Notes: a model not told the origin generated them from the letters alone. 64,000 nucleotides of DNA from Shewanella sediminis HAW-EB3 (GCF_000018025.1 NC_009831.1:3348001-3412000), one strand, 5' to 3'. Shown: positions 1 to 9,620, counted from the stretch's first letter. Program-made: numbers and translations.

Positions 1-72
1 ATTCATAGGTAAAGCAAAGAGTGCTTCGATTTCATCATGTTTCCAATCGTGACGCAGCTGTATATCAGACAT
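1..72 (-). CDS. bioB: Biotin synthase BioB, N-terminal fragment (runs off the left edge)
   Basis: The 24 codons visible, read leftwards from an ATG at 72, begin MSDIQLRHDWKHDEIEAL and continue FALPMN. I recognise this as the N-terminus of gammaproteobacterial BioB, the radical-SAM enzyme that inserts sulfur into dethiobiotin. The radical-SAM cysteines lie outside the window. The gene is divergent from bioA with 110 bp between the starts, the classical biotin-divergon layout in which BirA represses both directions. Confidence 0.85.
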   Translation of the reverse strand, partial: MSDIQLRHDWKHDEIEALFALPMN

Positions 73-139
73 TTAACTTACCCTTCTTACTCAAGATATC
101 TCTTTTTTATGTTGCCTAGGATACCTGTAGGTCGTAATC

Positions 140-170
140 TGTCAACGCCAACCAGATAAACAGGTTTACT
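140..170. promoter_or_regulatory. Candidate BirA operator in the bioB/bioA divergent region
   Basis: TGTCAACG (140-147), 15 nt, then GGTTTACT (163-170) resembles the BirA consensus TGTAAACC-N14/15-GGTTTACA, with the right half-site better than the left. It sits between the divergent bioB and bioA starts, where BirA with biotinyl-AMP would repress both. The match is imperfect, so this rests on position as much as on sequence. Confidence 0.5.
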
Positions 171-182
171 AACGGTTAAAAT

Positions 183-1550
183 ATGAACAAGACTAATTTA
201 CCAAAAAATCATGCTCAAACCTCATCTATCGACTTTGAATTTGATAAACAACATATCTGGCACCCCTATACCTCGATGACCCAGGCACTGCCGGCTTTCG
301 GCGTCGTCTCGGCTCAGGGCTGCGAGCTCACACTCGACGACGGCAAGGTCTTAGTCGATGGCACCAGCTCATGGTGGGCCTGCGTACATGGTTACAGTCA
401 TCCGGCCATTCTCGATACCATGCAGCAGCAACTCGGCACCTTAAGTCATGTGATGTTCGGTGGGATCACCCACCAGCCAGCCATCGAGTTATCGAAGAAG
501 CTCGTCGGGATAACTAGCCCCAAGCTGACAAAAGTCTTCCTGGCCGACTCGGGCTCCATCGCCGTTGAGGTGGCACTTAAGATGGCACTGCAATATTGGC
601 AAGGCCGAAGCCAGAGTCAGAAGCAGCGCATCCTCACCGTCAAGTGTGGCTACCATGGTGATACCTTCGCCGCCATGAGTGTGTGCGACCCCGAAGGCGG
701 CATGCACACTATGTTTGGCGACAGCGTCACCCAACATGAATTTGTCTCGGCGCCCCAAAGCAGATTTGACGAGCCTCTGTTAAGCCACGATCTCGATGAG
801 ATGCGCGCTAAGCTCATTTCACAGCACAGTGAAATCGCCGCCGTGATCATAGAACCAATTCTTCAGGGCGCCGGTGGCATGCGCTTCTACAGTCCTGAGT
901 ACCTTATCGGGCTGCGTAAACTCTGTGATGAATTCAATGTGTTACTTATTCTCGATGAGATAGCGACCGGCTTTGGCCGCACCGGAAAACTGTTTGCCTA
1001 CGAGCATGCCGCTATTGATGGACAGTGCGTAGAAGCGGATATTCTCTGTCTGGGTAAGGCCCTGACGGGGGGCTATATCTCACTCGCCGTGACTATGTGC
1101 AGTGATGAGGTGGCGCAAGGGATAAGCGATTCACCGGCCGGCGTATTCATGCATGGACCTACGTTTATGGGCAATCCTCTGGCCTGCGCCGCCGCCTGTG
1201 CGAGTCTGGATCTTCTCGCCCAAGATGATTGGCAAGATCAAATCAAACAGATCGAACGCCAGATGAAGATAGAGCTCAAAGGCGCCATCGATTACCCGGA
1301 GGTCAAAGATGTGCGGGTGTTGGGCGCCATCGGTGTTATCGAGATGAACTCGACGGTGAACACCGCCGAGCTTCAGCAGGAGTTTGTCGACCTGGGCGTA
1401 TGGATCAGGCCTTTTTCCAACCTCATCTATATCATGCCCCCTTTCGTTATCACCTCGGCAGAGCTCACTAAGCTGACATCGGCGATGAAACATGTTGCCA
1501 AAGGGATAACGGCGAGCAGCAAAGAGGCCGGCTTCATCAGCCATGGCTGA
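183..1550 (+). CDS. bioA: Adenosylmethionine-8-amino-7-oxononanoate aminotransferase (BioA)
   Basis: This PLP-dependent class III aminotransferase uses SAM as amino donor to convert KAPA to DAPA, the antepenultimate step of biotin synthesis; it is cytoplasmic. The 455-residue length is slightly over the usual 430. Family marks are IWHPYTSM near residue 26, DGTSSWWACVHGY at 59-71, KCGYHGDTFAAMS at 154-166, LDEIATGFGRTGK at 257-269 and the PLP lysine in LGKALTGGY (K292). The ATG at 183 lies 13 nt after the candidate BirA operator, so biotin repression is expected. bioF, bioC and bioD usually follow bioB on the other side, outside the window. A terminator follows at once. Confidence 0.95.
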   Translation: MNKTNLPKNHAQTSSIDFEFDKQHIWHPYTSMTQALPAFGVVSAQGCELTLDDGKVLVDGTSSWWACVHGYSHPAILDTMQQQLGTLSHVMFGGITHQPAIELSKKLVGITSPKLTKVFLADSGSIAVEVALKMALQYWQGRSQSQKQRILTVKCGYHGDTFAAMSVCDPEGGMHTMFGDSVTQHEFVSAPQSRFDEPLLSHDLDEMRAKLISQHSEIAAVIIEPILQGAGGMRFYSPEYLIGLRKLCDEFNVLLILDEIATGFGRTGKLFAYEHAAIDGQCVEADILCLGKALTGGYISLAVTMCSDEVAQGISDSPAGVFMHGPTFMGNPLACAAACASLDLLAQDDWQDQIKQIERQMKIELKGAIDYPEVKDVRVLGAIGVIEMNSTVNTAELQQEFVDLGVWIRPFSNLIYIMPPFVITSAELTKLTSAMKHVAKGITASSKEAGFISHG

Positions 1551-1563
1551 TGGATAACAGCAG

Positions 1564-1593
1564 AGCCGGGTGACTGTCGTTACCTGGCTTTTT
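1564..1593 (+). terminator. Rho-independent terminator of bioA
   Basis: AGCCGGGT (1564-1571) pairs with ACCTGGCT (1582-1589) with one G-T wobble across a 10-nt loop, followed directly by T residues. It ends 43 nt past the bioA stop. Confidence 0.75.
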
Positions 1594-1698
1594 AAAAGAA
1601 CAGTCCCCATCGAGATAGAACCTCATACCCCATTGATAAAATTAGGCCATCTGTAAAAAAGCCCAACCAAGATCACAATAAATTGGGTGTTAAAGGTT

Positions 1699-1720
1699 TT
1701 TTTGTGCATACGCACAAAAA
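1699..1720. promoter_or_regulatory. Perfect inverted repeat, candidate SdaR-type glycerate operator
   Basis: TTTTTGTGC (1699-1707), ATAC, GCACAAAAA (1712-1720) is a perfect 9-bp inverted repeat. A partial copy (TTGTGCATA) follows at 1768-1776. It lies about 180 bp before the glycerate permease and has no terminator-like T tract of its own. Shewanella glycerate genes are known to be assigned to an SdaR (CdaR-family) regulon; that this repeat is the SdaR site is my inference from its place. No regulator gene is in the window next to it. Confidence 0.5.
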
Positions 1721-1902
1721 CAGGCCAGATAAAATCGGTAATTCCGTGACCAGACACGAAGCCAGATTGTGCATATCTCAGGATAATAGCCCAAGCCTGA
1801 AATACCTTAGGGAAAAGCGTGTGTGTTGAACTTGATTCAATGTTCCACTCTTGTCCCTACCTCATGGCCAATAACTAATAATACCCAATACAGGGACACC
1901 CT

Positions 1903-3261
1903 ATGAGCCAAATTATCATTTTGTTGGCAGTGATTCTTTTCATTGTCATCGCTACATCAAAATTCAAACTACATCCATTTCTAACCTTAATCCTGGCGTC
2001 ATTTATGACCGCCTTTGCCTACGGTCTGCCCAGCGCGAGTATCGCCAAAACCATTACCTCAGGTTTTGGCGGCATTCTGGGCTATATCGGTCTGGTCATT
2101 GTGCTAGGTACGATTATCGGTACGATTTTAGAGAAAAGCGGCGCCGCCATCACCATGGCTGATGTGGTGATTAAGGTGCTGGGAAAACGTTTCCCGACAC
2201 TCACCATGTCTATCATCGGTTACCTGGTCTCTATCCCGGTATTTTGTGACTCGGGATTTGTGATCCTGAACTCACTTAAACAGTCGATGGCAAACCGCAT
2301 GCAAGTATCCAGCGTCTCTATGAGTGTCGCACTGGCTACTGGTTTATACGCGACCCATACATTTGTGCCTCCAACACCCGGTCCTATTGCTGCGGCGGGT
2401 AACTTAGGCCTTGAGTCAAACTTAGGCTTGGTCATCTTCGTCGGTGTCTTTGTTGCGGCTATTGCTGCCTTAGCAGGAACATTGTGGGCAAACCGTTTCG
2501 CCAATACCGAACCCGATGGTGAAGGCGCAGAGGAACTTAAGAGTAACGTCGAAGATTTCGAAAAATTGAAGGAGACATACGGTGTACTACCGAGTGCTAA
2601 GCGCGCCTTTGCACCGATTTTCGTGCCAATTCTTCTCATCTGCCTAGGATCGATCGCCAACTTCCCAACCTCTCCTTTGGGTGATGGCATCTTGTTCGAT
2701 GTCCTGGCTTTCTTAGGCCAACCCGTTAATGCCTTGATGATTGGTCTGTTCCTGTCGCTTTCATTGCTTAAGAGCAATGATAAGATCAAAGAGTTCAGTG
2801 AGCGTATCAGCCAGGGACTTGTCGTTGCCGCGCCAATCTTGTTGATCACAGGAGCCGGCGGTGCCTTCGGTGCAGTCCTTAAGGCAACGGATATTGGTAC
2901 CTTCCTGGGAACTTCACTGTCGGCACTGGGTATCGGTATCTTTATGCCGTTTATCGTGGCTGCGGCGCTTAAATCGGCTCAAGGCTCGTCAACCGTTGCG
3001 CTTGTCGCGACCTCCGCACTGGTCGCACCTATGTTAGGCGATATCGGCCTTGCCAGTGATATGGGACGCGTCCTGACGGTAATGGCTATCGGCGCCGGTG
3101 CGATGACAGTATCACACGCCAATGACAGCTTCTTCTGGGTCGTGACTCAGTTCAGCCGCATGAGCGTTAAACAGGCGTACAAGGCACAAACTATGGCGAC
3201 ACTCATTCAGGGCCTGACGGCCATGACATTAGTGTATATTCTAAGCTTGGTACTCCTCTAA
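1903..3261 (+). CDS. GntP-family permease, probable glycerate transporter
   Basis: This is a 452-residue inner-membrane secondary transporter of the gluconate:H+ symporter (GntP) family. It shows about 12 hydrophobic segments, the FVPPTPGPIAAAGNLG loop and a C-terminal SHANDSFFWVVTQFS segment, both typical of GntP proteins. It is followed by glycerate kinase 117 bp later on the same strand. GntP members move gluconate, glycerate or related acids; the adjacent kinase, with no gluconate kinase in sight, points to glycerate. A Shine-Dalgarno-like AGGGA lies before the ATG. The inverted repeat at 1699-1720 is the likely control site. Confidence 0.85.
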   Translation: MSQIIILLAVILFIVIATSKFKLHPFLTLILASFMTAFAYGLPSASIAKTITSGFGGILGYIGLVIVLGTIIGTILEKSGAAITMADVVIKVLGKRFPTLTMSIIGYLVSIPVFCDSGFVILNSLKQSMANRMQVSSVSMSVALATGLYATHTFVPPTPGPIAAAGNLGLESNLGLVIFVGVFVAAIAALAGTLWANRFANTEPDGEGAEELKSNVEDFEKLKETYGVLPSAKRAFAPIFVPILLICLGSIANFPTSPLGDGILFDVLAFLGQPVNALMIGLFLSLSLLKSNDKIKEFSERISQGLVVAAPILLITGAGGAFGAVLKATDIGTFLGTSLSALGIGIFMPFIVAAALKSAQGSSTVALVATSALVAPMLGDIGLASDMGRVLTVMAIGAGAMTVSHANDSFFWVVTQFSRMSVKQAYKAQTMATLIQGLTAMTLVYILSLVLL

Positions 3262-3280
3262 CTCGTTTATTAGACATAAC

Positions 3281-3321
3281 GCCGAGTTTCTGGATACCCG
3301 TTATGGGTATTCAGAAACGGC
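3281..3321. repeat. Long stem-loop between permease and glycerate kinase
   Basis: GCCGAGTTTCTGGATACCC pairs with GGGTATTCAGAAACGGC across a 5-nt loop, with a two-base bulge and one G-T pair. No T tract follows, so it may be an intercistronic stabilising or attenuating hairpin, or a genomic palindromic repeat, rather than a terminator. Confidence 0.5.
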
Positions 3322-3378
3322 TTACATGACTCCCCCACTTTTTCGATATCAATAAAGAAGCTCGTGATAGGAACATCA

Positions 3379-4563
3379 ATGAAAATAGTTATCGCCCCCG
3401 ATTCATTTAAAGAGAGCCTGAGTGCGATGGAAGTGGCCAATGAAATTGAAGGCGGCTTCAAGTCGGTCATGCCTGACGCCGAATTCATCAAGGTGCCCGT
3501 TGCCGATGGCGGAGAGGGCACGGTGCAATCTATGGTGGACGCGACACAGGGAGAGATCATTGAACTTGAGGTTACCGGCCCCTTGGGTAACCGGGTCCGC
3601 GCTCACTATGGCATCTTAGGAGTTGGCATTCCTGTAGATGACATTTCAGATAACACCTCTCACTCTCGTAAGAGGACTGCCATTATCGAGATGGCCTCCG
3701 CCTCGGGTCTGCACCATGTCGGCGCCCAGCACAGAGATCCTGAGATAACCACCAGCTATGGAACGGGAGAGCTTATCTGTGATGCCCTCAACCGTGGCAT
3801 TCAACGAATTTTAATCGGTTTAGGTGGCAGCGCCACTAACGATGGGGGTGCCGGTATGGCTCAGGCCCTCGGCATCCATCTTCTGGACGTTAATAATAAA
3901 GTGTTAAGTGTGGGCGGTGCAGCGCTAAGCAGACTACACAGCATAGATCTCACCGACCGCCACCCCTTGATTGAACAGTGCGAGTTTGAGGTCGCTTGCG
4001 ACGTCAATAATCCGCTGTGTGGAGACACGGGAGCCTCGAGCGTTTTCGGGCCACAAAAAGGCGCCACGCCAGAGATGGTCGTCACCCTGGATAACGCGCT
4101 ATCACAATATGCCGATGTGATTGTACAGTCCGGCATAACCGACAGACGACATAGCCCGGGAGCAGGCGCTGCAGGCGGCATGGGGCTCGGTGTAATGGCC
4201 TTTCTTAATGCGTCACTCAGACCCGGCATCGACATTGTCATGCAAACCGTCAACCTGGCCGAGAAGCTCAAAGGCGCCGACTTAGTGATCACAGGTGAGG
4301 GACGACTCGACAGCCAAACCCTACACGGTAAAACTCCTATGGGAGTCACGCGTCTCGCCAATGCACAAAATATCCCTGTCATCGCCATAGCAGGCTGTGT
4401 CAGTGATGATGCCAACGTACTTCTGCAACATGGAATGAAGGCCATTTTCTCTATCACACCAAGGGCGATGCCACTAGAAGATGTATTGGCCAATGCCAAG
4501 CATAATCTGTACACAAGTTCTCAAAATATAGCGGCCCTGTATGCCATGAACTTGTCAGATTAA
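3379..4563 (+). CDS. glxK: Glycerate kinase (GarK/GlxK family)
   Basis: The enzyme phosphorylates D-glycerate, feeding it into glycolysis as 2-phosphoglycerate. I start it at ATG 3379 (MKIVIAPDSFKESLSA), preceded by TAGGAA at 3368-3373; an upstream in-frame GTG at 3364 overlaps that ribosome site. The protein has 394 residues, near the family norm of about 380. Marks are PVADGGEGT, LIGLGGSATNDGGAGMAQAL, GAGAAGGMGLG and ITGEGRLDSQTLHGKTP, the conserved core of the glycerate kinase type 1 family. A stretch around VGIPVDDISDNTSHSRKRT is a slightly longer loop than in the E. coli enzyme, as I recall it. It forms a probable operon with the upstream permease. Confidence 0.93.
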   Translation: MKIVIAPDSFKESLSAMEVANEIEGGFKSVMPDAEFIKVPVADGGEGTVQSMVDATQGEIIELEVTGPLGNRVRAHYGILGVGIPVDDISDNTSHSRKRTAIIEMASASGLHHVGAQHRDPEITTSYGTGELICDALNRGIQRILIGLGGSATNDGGAGMAQALGIHLLDVNNKVLSVGGAALSRLHSIDLTDRHPLIEQCEFEVACDVNNPLCGDTGASSVFGPQKGATPEMVVTLDNALSQYADVIVQSGITDRRHSPGAGAAGGMGLGVMAFLNASLRPGIDIVMQTVNLAEKLKGADLVITGEGRLDSQTLHGKTPMGVTRLANAQNIPVIAIAGCVSDDANVLLQHGMKAIFSITPRAMPLEDVLANAKHNLYTSSQNIAALYAMNLSD

Positions 4564-4759
4564 CCCCGGATAAAGCCAACTCCACGAATAAGTGGAAAAC
4601 ACTACCTATATAACCTCCCCTAGCAGAAGATGAAATGGATTTCACTTTTCCCCTTGATGCGCTATAAATCATAAAGTAAAGTGACTTCCCATTTTGGTAT
4701 TCGGCATTCGATAGATACGTCTATAGAAAAGGCTCGCCAGGTAAGAGACGACACCCGCG

Positions 4760-6412
4760 ATGACAGCAAGACAAGCAAAAGCTTCCGAAGAGGCGTTACT
4801 ACGTATTTTCACTATCCCCGAAGCCCCAGGTTCAACCCTGAGCGTCATTGAACAAAATATCTCGCAAAACTTAATGGGATTCTTGCAAGAGAGCGTGGTT
4901 GCGGTCGAAAAGCCGTTAACCGAAATAGAACGCGACTTTCAGGAACATCAAATCCCCGCTGCCCCTAAGTTTGTCTCAGATTATGCCGATGAGATGATGA
5001 AAACCTTAGTGGCGCACTCGGTGCACACCTCGGCCCCCAGCTTCATCGGCCATATGACCTCGGCGCTGCCCTATTTTGTATTGCCTCTGTCCAAGATGAT
5101 GGTGGGACTCAATCAAAACCTGGTTAAAATTGAAACCTCGAAGGCCTTTACGCCACTCGAACGTCAGGTTTTGGGCATGATGCATCACCTCATCTACGAT
5201 GAGAATGAAACGTTTTACAATAGCTGGATGCACAGCGCAAACGTCTCCCTCGGCGCATTTTGCTCCGGCGGAACCGTAGCTAACATCACGGCCTTGTGGA
5301 CTGCCCGTAACCAGCTATTAAAAGCCGATGGCGACTTTAAAGGCATCGCGGCTCAGGGGCTGATGAAGGGGTTACGCCATTATGGTTACAACGATTTAGC
5401 CATTCTCGTCTCCGAGCGTGGCCACTACTCTTTGGGTAAAACCGCCGATCTACTCGGTATTGGCCGGGAAAACATCATTCAAATACCCACATCCAATGAC
5501 AACCGGGTGGATGTGGATAAGATGCGTGTCACGGCTAAGGCGCTTGAGCGTGACAATATTAAGGTCATGGCGATAGTGGGCGTAGCCGGCACCACAGAGA
5601 CAGGTAATATCGACCCCTTAGATAAGCTGGCCACATTGGCAGAAGAGCTGGACTGTCACTTCCATGTCGATGCGGCTTGGGGCGGTGCATCCTTGCTATC
5701 CAAGAAATACCGTCACCTGCTTAAAGGGATAGAGCGCGCCGACTCGGTGACCATAGATGCCCACAAACAGATGTATGTGCCCATGGGCGCCGGCATGGTG
5801 ATCTTCAAAGACCCCACCTTCGCCAATGCTATCAAGCATCACGCCGAGTACATTCTGCGTAAAGGCTCAAAAGATCTCGGTAGTCAGACTCTGGAGGGAT
5901 CTCGTCCGGGTATGGCGATGTTAGTCCACGCCTGTTTGCAGATAATCGGGAGAGACGGCTATGAGATCCTGATCAATAACAGCCTGGAAAAAGCCCGTTA
6001 TTTTGCCGAACTCATCAAGACGACAGATAATTTTGAACTGGTGTCAGAACCTGAGTTGTGTCTGCTGACCTATCGATATGTTCCTGAGTCGGTGCAAAAG
6101 GCTATGCAACAAGCAAGAACCGATGGCGATATTGAGCGATTATTGCAGTTTAATCGCCTGCTCGATGGATTAACTAAGTTTGTGCAGAAACGTCAACGTG
6201 AGCAAGGCACCTCCTTCGTCTCCCGTACCCGTATTAATCCTGAACACTGCCATGACATAGATGTCGATCTGAAATCCGTGGTATTTCGCGTCGTGCTGGC
6301 AAATCCATTGACGACCAATGAAATTCTACAACAGGTACTCGTCGAACAGACGCAGATCGCCTCGACAGATAAAAAATTCTTGCCCCAGTTGCTGGAACTG
6401 GCCGCTCATTGA
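4760..6412 (+). CDS. panP: PLP-dependent aspartate 1-decarboxylase PanP
   Basis: This 550-residue group II PLP decarboxylase belongs to the PanP family, which makes beta-alanine from aspartate for pantothenate and CoA synthesis in Shewanella and Vibrio relatives lacking the pyruvoyl enzyme PanD. It is often labelled a glutamate decarboxylase. Visible marks are FIGHMTSALPYF near 95, the cofactor-binding FCSGGTVANITALW at 167-180, HVDAAWGGA at 302-310 and the PLP lysine in TIDAHKQMYVP (K336). It follows the glycerate genes on the same strand after a 196-bp gap, so it may have its own promoter. The ATG at 4760 has only a weak ribosome-binding site (AAGAGA, far upstream). Confidence 0.88.
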   Translation: MTARQAKASEEALLRIFTIPEAPGSTLSVIEQNISQNLMGFLQESVVAVEKPLTEIERDFQEHQIPAAPKFVSDYADEMMKTLVAHSVHTSAPSFIGHMTSALPYFVLPLSKMMVGLNQNLVKIETSKAFTPLERQVLGMMHHLIYDENETFYNSWMHSANVSLGAFCSGGTVANITALWTARNQLLKADGDFKGIAAQGLMKGLRHYGYNDLAILVSERGHYSLGKTADLLGIGRENIIQIPTSNDNRVDVDKMRVTAKALERDNIKVMAIVGVAGTTETGNIDPLDKLATLAEELDCHFHVDAAWGGASLLSKKYRHLLKGIERADSVTIDAHKQMYVPMGAGMVIFKDPTFANAIKHHAEYILRKGSKDLGSQTLEGSRPGMAMLVHACLQIIGRDGYEILINNSLEKARYFAELIKTTDNFELVSEPELCLLTYRYVPESVQKAMQQARTDGDIERLLQFNRLLDGLTKFVQKRQREQGTSFVSRTRINPEHCHDIDVDLKSVVFRVVLANPLTTNEILQQVLVEQTQIASTDKKFLPQLLELAAH

Positions 6413-6463
6413 TACGCGTCGTAAATAAGTCTGGCACGCGCTGGATCACGTAAGAGAAACATG

Positions 6464-6523
6464 GGCACTAAATTTAGTTAAACATCTAGTTGAACAACTG
6501 GATAAACGACTGAATTTAGTGCC
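6464..6523. repeat. 60-nt nested inverted repeat between convergent genes
   Basis: GGCACTAAATTTAGTT (from 6464) pairs with GACTGAATTTAGTGCC (ending 6523) with two wobble pairs, and inside it TCTAGTTG pairs with CAACTGGA around an AA loop. The whole segment folds into one long hairpin. It lies between the panP stop and the stop of the opposing EF-hand gene, so it probably ends transcription from both sides, although no T tract follows. Confidence 0.6.
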
Positions 6524-6561
6524 GAAATGAAGGATGTCTTTCAGCCCTATACATATTAAAA

Positions 6562-6936
6562 TTACTGTTTTGACATCATATTATGACGCCGCTCAGACTG
6601 GTGGCTCGCAAACTCATTCCGACTTATCTCATCATCGCCATCTTTATCTATACCCGTAAATGAGCACATGTTTGTCTTTCCGTGCATGGGGCGATTCTCA
6701 CTTGCTTTCATCGCCATTCGTGCATTACGGGTGGCCTCGAACTCCTCGGCGGTAATGAAGCCATTAGCATCATGGTCAAAAACGGCGAAAGGAATTGGCC
6801 CACGCGCAGGTAGCTCTTTGTGAAACTCTGTCTGTAAATCGGTCTGTAAACCTGTTGCCAGAACGTAGACAGGTATGACTGCACCGGCAAAAGCAGCAAT
6901 CAAACCAAGAGGTATTGAACCCTTGATTATTTCCAT
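6562..6936 (-). CDS. Small EF-hand calcium-binding protein, membrane-anchored or exported
   Basis: This 124-residue protein has a hydrophobic N-terminal segment (about residues 6-28, IPLGLIAAFAGAVIPVYVL), which is a signal peptide or anchor. It then has two EF-hand loops, DHDANGFITAEEF and DKDGDDEISRNEF, with the expected acidic positions and a Glu at position 12 of each loop. A GGAG lies 8 nt before the ATG at 6936. The role is unknown; calcium-responsive periplasmic or membrane proteins of this size are common in Shewanella and Vibrio. It stands alone, convergent with panP. Confidence 0.75.
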   Translation of the reverse strand: MEIIKGSIPLGLIAAFAGAVIPVYVLATGLQTDLQTEFHKELPARGPIPFAVFDHDANGFITAEEFEATRNARMAMKASENRPMHGKTNMCSFTGIDKDGDDEISRNEFASHQSERRHNMMSKQ

Positions 6937-7478
6937 GATTTATCTCCAAATGAATGTTCACCATCGGCAGTGTTTGTAACCGTATTGAAAACAGGGCTTA
7001 TGATATTAACAAGCACTCCCGCCATGTTGTTTTTTTAACCAGGAAAAATATATCACCTTAAAATCGACATGGTAGTGACAAACATCTCGAATAGAGCAAA
7101 AACGAGTGTTACAGCAAACACTTAAATACAATAAATTTGCAGTAGAACCCTCGGTTCCAAAAGTGACGATATTTACGCCATTACGAATATAGGCGCTTGA
7201 ATCAATATTCTCTATTTTCACTCCCAGCACCACAAAACAAGCAAACAAATGACATGTTTGATGGTTAAAAACTGAATGTATCACTAAAAAATCACCGGCT
7301 AACATACAGATAATATTAGCTTTAAATGATTAAATTTCGAATTACAACCAACCAGCATACAAATAACAAGTTCACACATCACAGATACAGATATCACTAA
7401 TTGTGCAACCCGATACAGATCGATAGAATCCACTGCTTTTTTTATTTTCGCCAGTCATAACTGTGGGACGGAAACACA
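6937..7478. other. Intergenic region, 540 bp, no supported gene
   Basis: AT-rich spacer between the divergent EF-hand gene and the chemoreceptor. The only long open frame (7006-7305, minus) reads as low-complexity Cys/Phe-rich sequence with no ribosome site and no family resemblance, so I do not call it. Promoters for both flanking genes must lie here; I could not place a convincing -35/-10 pair or a sigma-28 site. Confidence 0.6.
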
Positions 7479-9551
7479 ATGAAAATGACCATAAAGGTAA
7501 AACTCATTGCAACGGTTTGTGTTGCATTACTCGCCATCAGTGCTTTTTTTATCACCAACATGATAAGTACCGAAGTTGCGGTACTCGAAGAGCAGGAAAA
7601 AAACGTCACAGATAAGGTCGAGCTGCTCATTAACGATAAGTTGAAGGGCCAGGTAGACAGTATCACCCTGTCGATATCCGGGCTGTATGAGCAATCTAAA
7701 GTCACGAACATCAAATCGGCTTTACAAGCCGAGCTGACAACGTTCACCGACACCATCAAAAGCATCTACAACACTAGCGCCTCACATGAAGAAGCCGAAA
7801 TAGCTGTTTATGCCTTCATCAACGGATATCGTTGGGATAATGGACGTTATATCTTCGCCTATGACGCCGACTCAATAGTAAATGTGGCCAATGGTGCTCA
7901 TAAAAGCTACATAGGCAAAAATGAGAAGGATGCGACCGACAAGAAAGGCAATTACTACGGTCGTGATATTGTAAACGCGGCGAAACGACAGGAGGTTGGT
8001 TTTACCAGCTACTACTTCCTCAACGAGACATCGGGCAAGGTTGAGGAGAAGATCTCAGCCTCCTTCTATTTCAGGCCGATGAATCTGGTCATCGCCACCG
8101 GTGAATATGTCAGCACCTTGAAGCAGGACATGATTGACGAAGTACTTAAAAATATTACCGCCTCGAAATACGGTAAGAATGGTTACTTCTGGATCCAGGA
8201 CAATCAAGGGAAAATCCTTGCCCATCCTAAGCAGGAGGTCGTCGGTAAAACGCTAAAGAGCACCAAACAATCCGTAGCCAGCCTCAGGGGGAAGGATGAT
8301 GCCTTTGTACGCATGGAGTTTGAAAACCCGCAAACCGGACAGACGGAGCAGAAGATAGGTTATGTGCGCCGTATCCTGCCCGAATGGGGCTGGATTATAG
8401 GTACAGGGGCTTACCTGAATGATGTGACGGTGATCCAGGAAAGCTTGACCAATGCTACCGAAGAGATTTTTACCGAGAAGGTCACACAAAGCATCATCTT
8501 TGCTGCTGTACTCTTTATCTTTGCGTTATTGGCATCTGTATGGGTCGTCAGCCATATCATCAAAGAGCTGGTGATACTCAAAGATAGGATCGATACACTC
8601 TCAACAGGTGAAGCCGACCTGACCTCCCGCCTGGATATTCACTCCAATGATGAGGTGGGCGACATCAGCCAATCGGTCAATAACTTCATCGGTTACCTGC
8701 AGTCTATGATGTTGGAGATCTCTCAGGCCACGGTTCAGATCACCGAAGATATTTTGCAGCTTAACGCACAATCTGAGCGCAATAATGTCGCACTGAACAC
8801 CCACTCCTCTGAGACTGAGCTGGCTGTTACCGCCATCACAGAAATGAGTTCAACTGCCGACACCGTAGCACAGAGCGCGGTTCAAACGGCGTCGAATACA
8901 CAAAGCGCCAACGAAGAGGCTATGGCAGCGAAAGAGATCGTCTCCGATGCTTCCAGCAGTGTAATGGCACTAGTCAATGAGGTCGATGAAGCATCGACTC
9001 GCATCCATACCATGAATACCAATACTCAACAGATCGTATCAGTGCTTGGTGTGATTGGTGGCATTGCCGATCAAACCAACTTGCTGGCACTCAATGCAGC
9101 AATCGAGGCTGCCCGAGCCGGAGAACAGGGACGCGGCTTCGCTGTGGTCGCCGATGAAGTGCGTACTTTGGCGGCGCGAACTCAGGACAGCACCGCAGAG
9201 ATTGACGTGATATTATCCCGTTTAACTCAAGATGCGGCCGGTGCCGTCGAAGTGATGGATGCAACGAAAAAGAGTTGCCAACAAGCGGCAGAAAAAACCT
9301 CCAGGGTCACCGAAAGCTTAGATATCATGTCTGACTCTGTAGTTCTGATTAACGATCTCAGTTCGCAGATAGCGACGGCATCCGAAGAGCAAAGCTCGGT
9401 CACCGAAGAGATCAACCGCAACATGTGTACCATTCAGGCAACGGTACAGGAGCTCACTCAAAACGGCGTAGAAGCCGCCGAGAGCACTCATAACCTGGCT
9501 GCGGCTAACGAGCAACTCACCGCGCTGGTGAGTAAGTTTAAACTGTCGTAA
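7479..9551 (+). CDS. Methyl-accepting chemotaxis protein with a double Cache sensor
   Basis: This 690-residue transmembrane chemoreceptor has TM1 at about 7-29, TM2 at 339-360, HAMP at about 360-412 and a C-terminal signalling domain with the hairpin tip [20 protein letters not shown] and [13 protein letters not shown]. Between the TMs lie two Cache-type modules, around [17 protein letters not shown] (115-131) and [15 protein letters not shown] (230-244), each ending in an ATGEYVS or GTGAYLN strand. Such modules bind small organic ligands in the periplasm; the ligand here is unknown. No C-terminal CheR-tethering pentapeptide is seen. GGGACGGAAACACA precedes the ATG. The gene is monocistronic with a terminator after it. 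Confidence 0.92.
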   Translation: MKMTIKVKLIATVCVALLAISAFFITNMISTEVAVLEEQEKNVTDKVELLINDKLKGQVDSITLSISGLYEQSKVTNIKSALQAELTTFTDTIKSIYNTSASHEEAEIAVYAFINGYRWDNGRYIFAYDADSIVNVANGAHKSYIGKNEKDATDKKGNYYGRDIVNAAKRQEVGFTSYYFLNETSGKVEEKISASFYFRPMNLVIATGEYVSTLKQDMIDEVLKNITASKYGKNGYFWIQDNQGKILAHPKQEVVGKTLKSTKQSVASLRGKDDAFVRMEFENPQTGQTEQKIGYVRRILPEWGWIIGTGAYLNDVTVIQESLTNATEEIFTEKVTQSIIFAAVLFIFALLASVWVVSHIIKELVILKDRIDTLSTGEADLTSRLDIHSNDEVGDISQSVNNFIGYLQSMMLEISQATVQITEDILQLNAQSERNNVALNTHSSETELAVTAITEMSSTADTVAQSAVQTASNTQSANEEAMAAKEIVSDASSSVMALVNEVDEASTRIHTMNTNTQQIVSVLGVIGGIADQTNLLALNAAIEAARAGEQGRGFAVVADEVRTLAARTQDSTAEIDVILSRLTQDAAGAVEVMDATKKSCQQAAEKTSRVTESLDIMSDSVVLINDLSSQIATASEEQSSVTEEINRNMCTIQATVQELTQNGVEAAESTHNLAAANEQLTALVSKFKLS

Positions 9552-9620
9552 GGTTGCTAAAGCCCCTGTTGCACAGCCATCAGAGGTTCGCTCGTTGATA
9601 ATAAATTCTAAAACAAAGAC

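Noticed and set aside
1131..1610. 159-codon minus-strand frame within and past bioA
   Set aside because: It is antisense to conserved bioA sequence and resembles no family.
7006..7305. 99-residue open frame on the minus strand before the chemoreceptor
   Set aside because: Odd composition, no ribosome-binding site, no family resemblance, and it lies in an AT-rich promoter region.
7385..7440. Sigma-28 (flagellar) promoter for the chemoreceptor
   Set aside because: A CCGATA-like -10 is present but the TAAA-type -35 at the right distance is missing.
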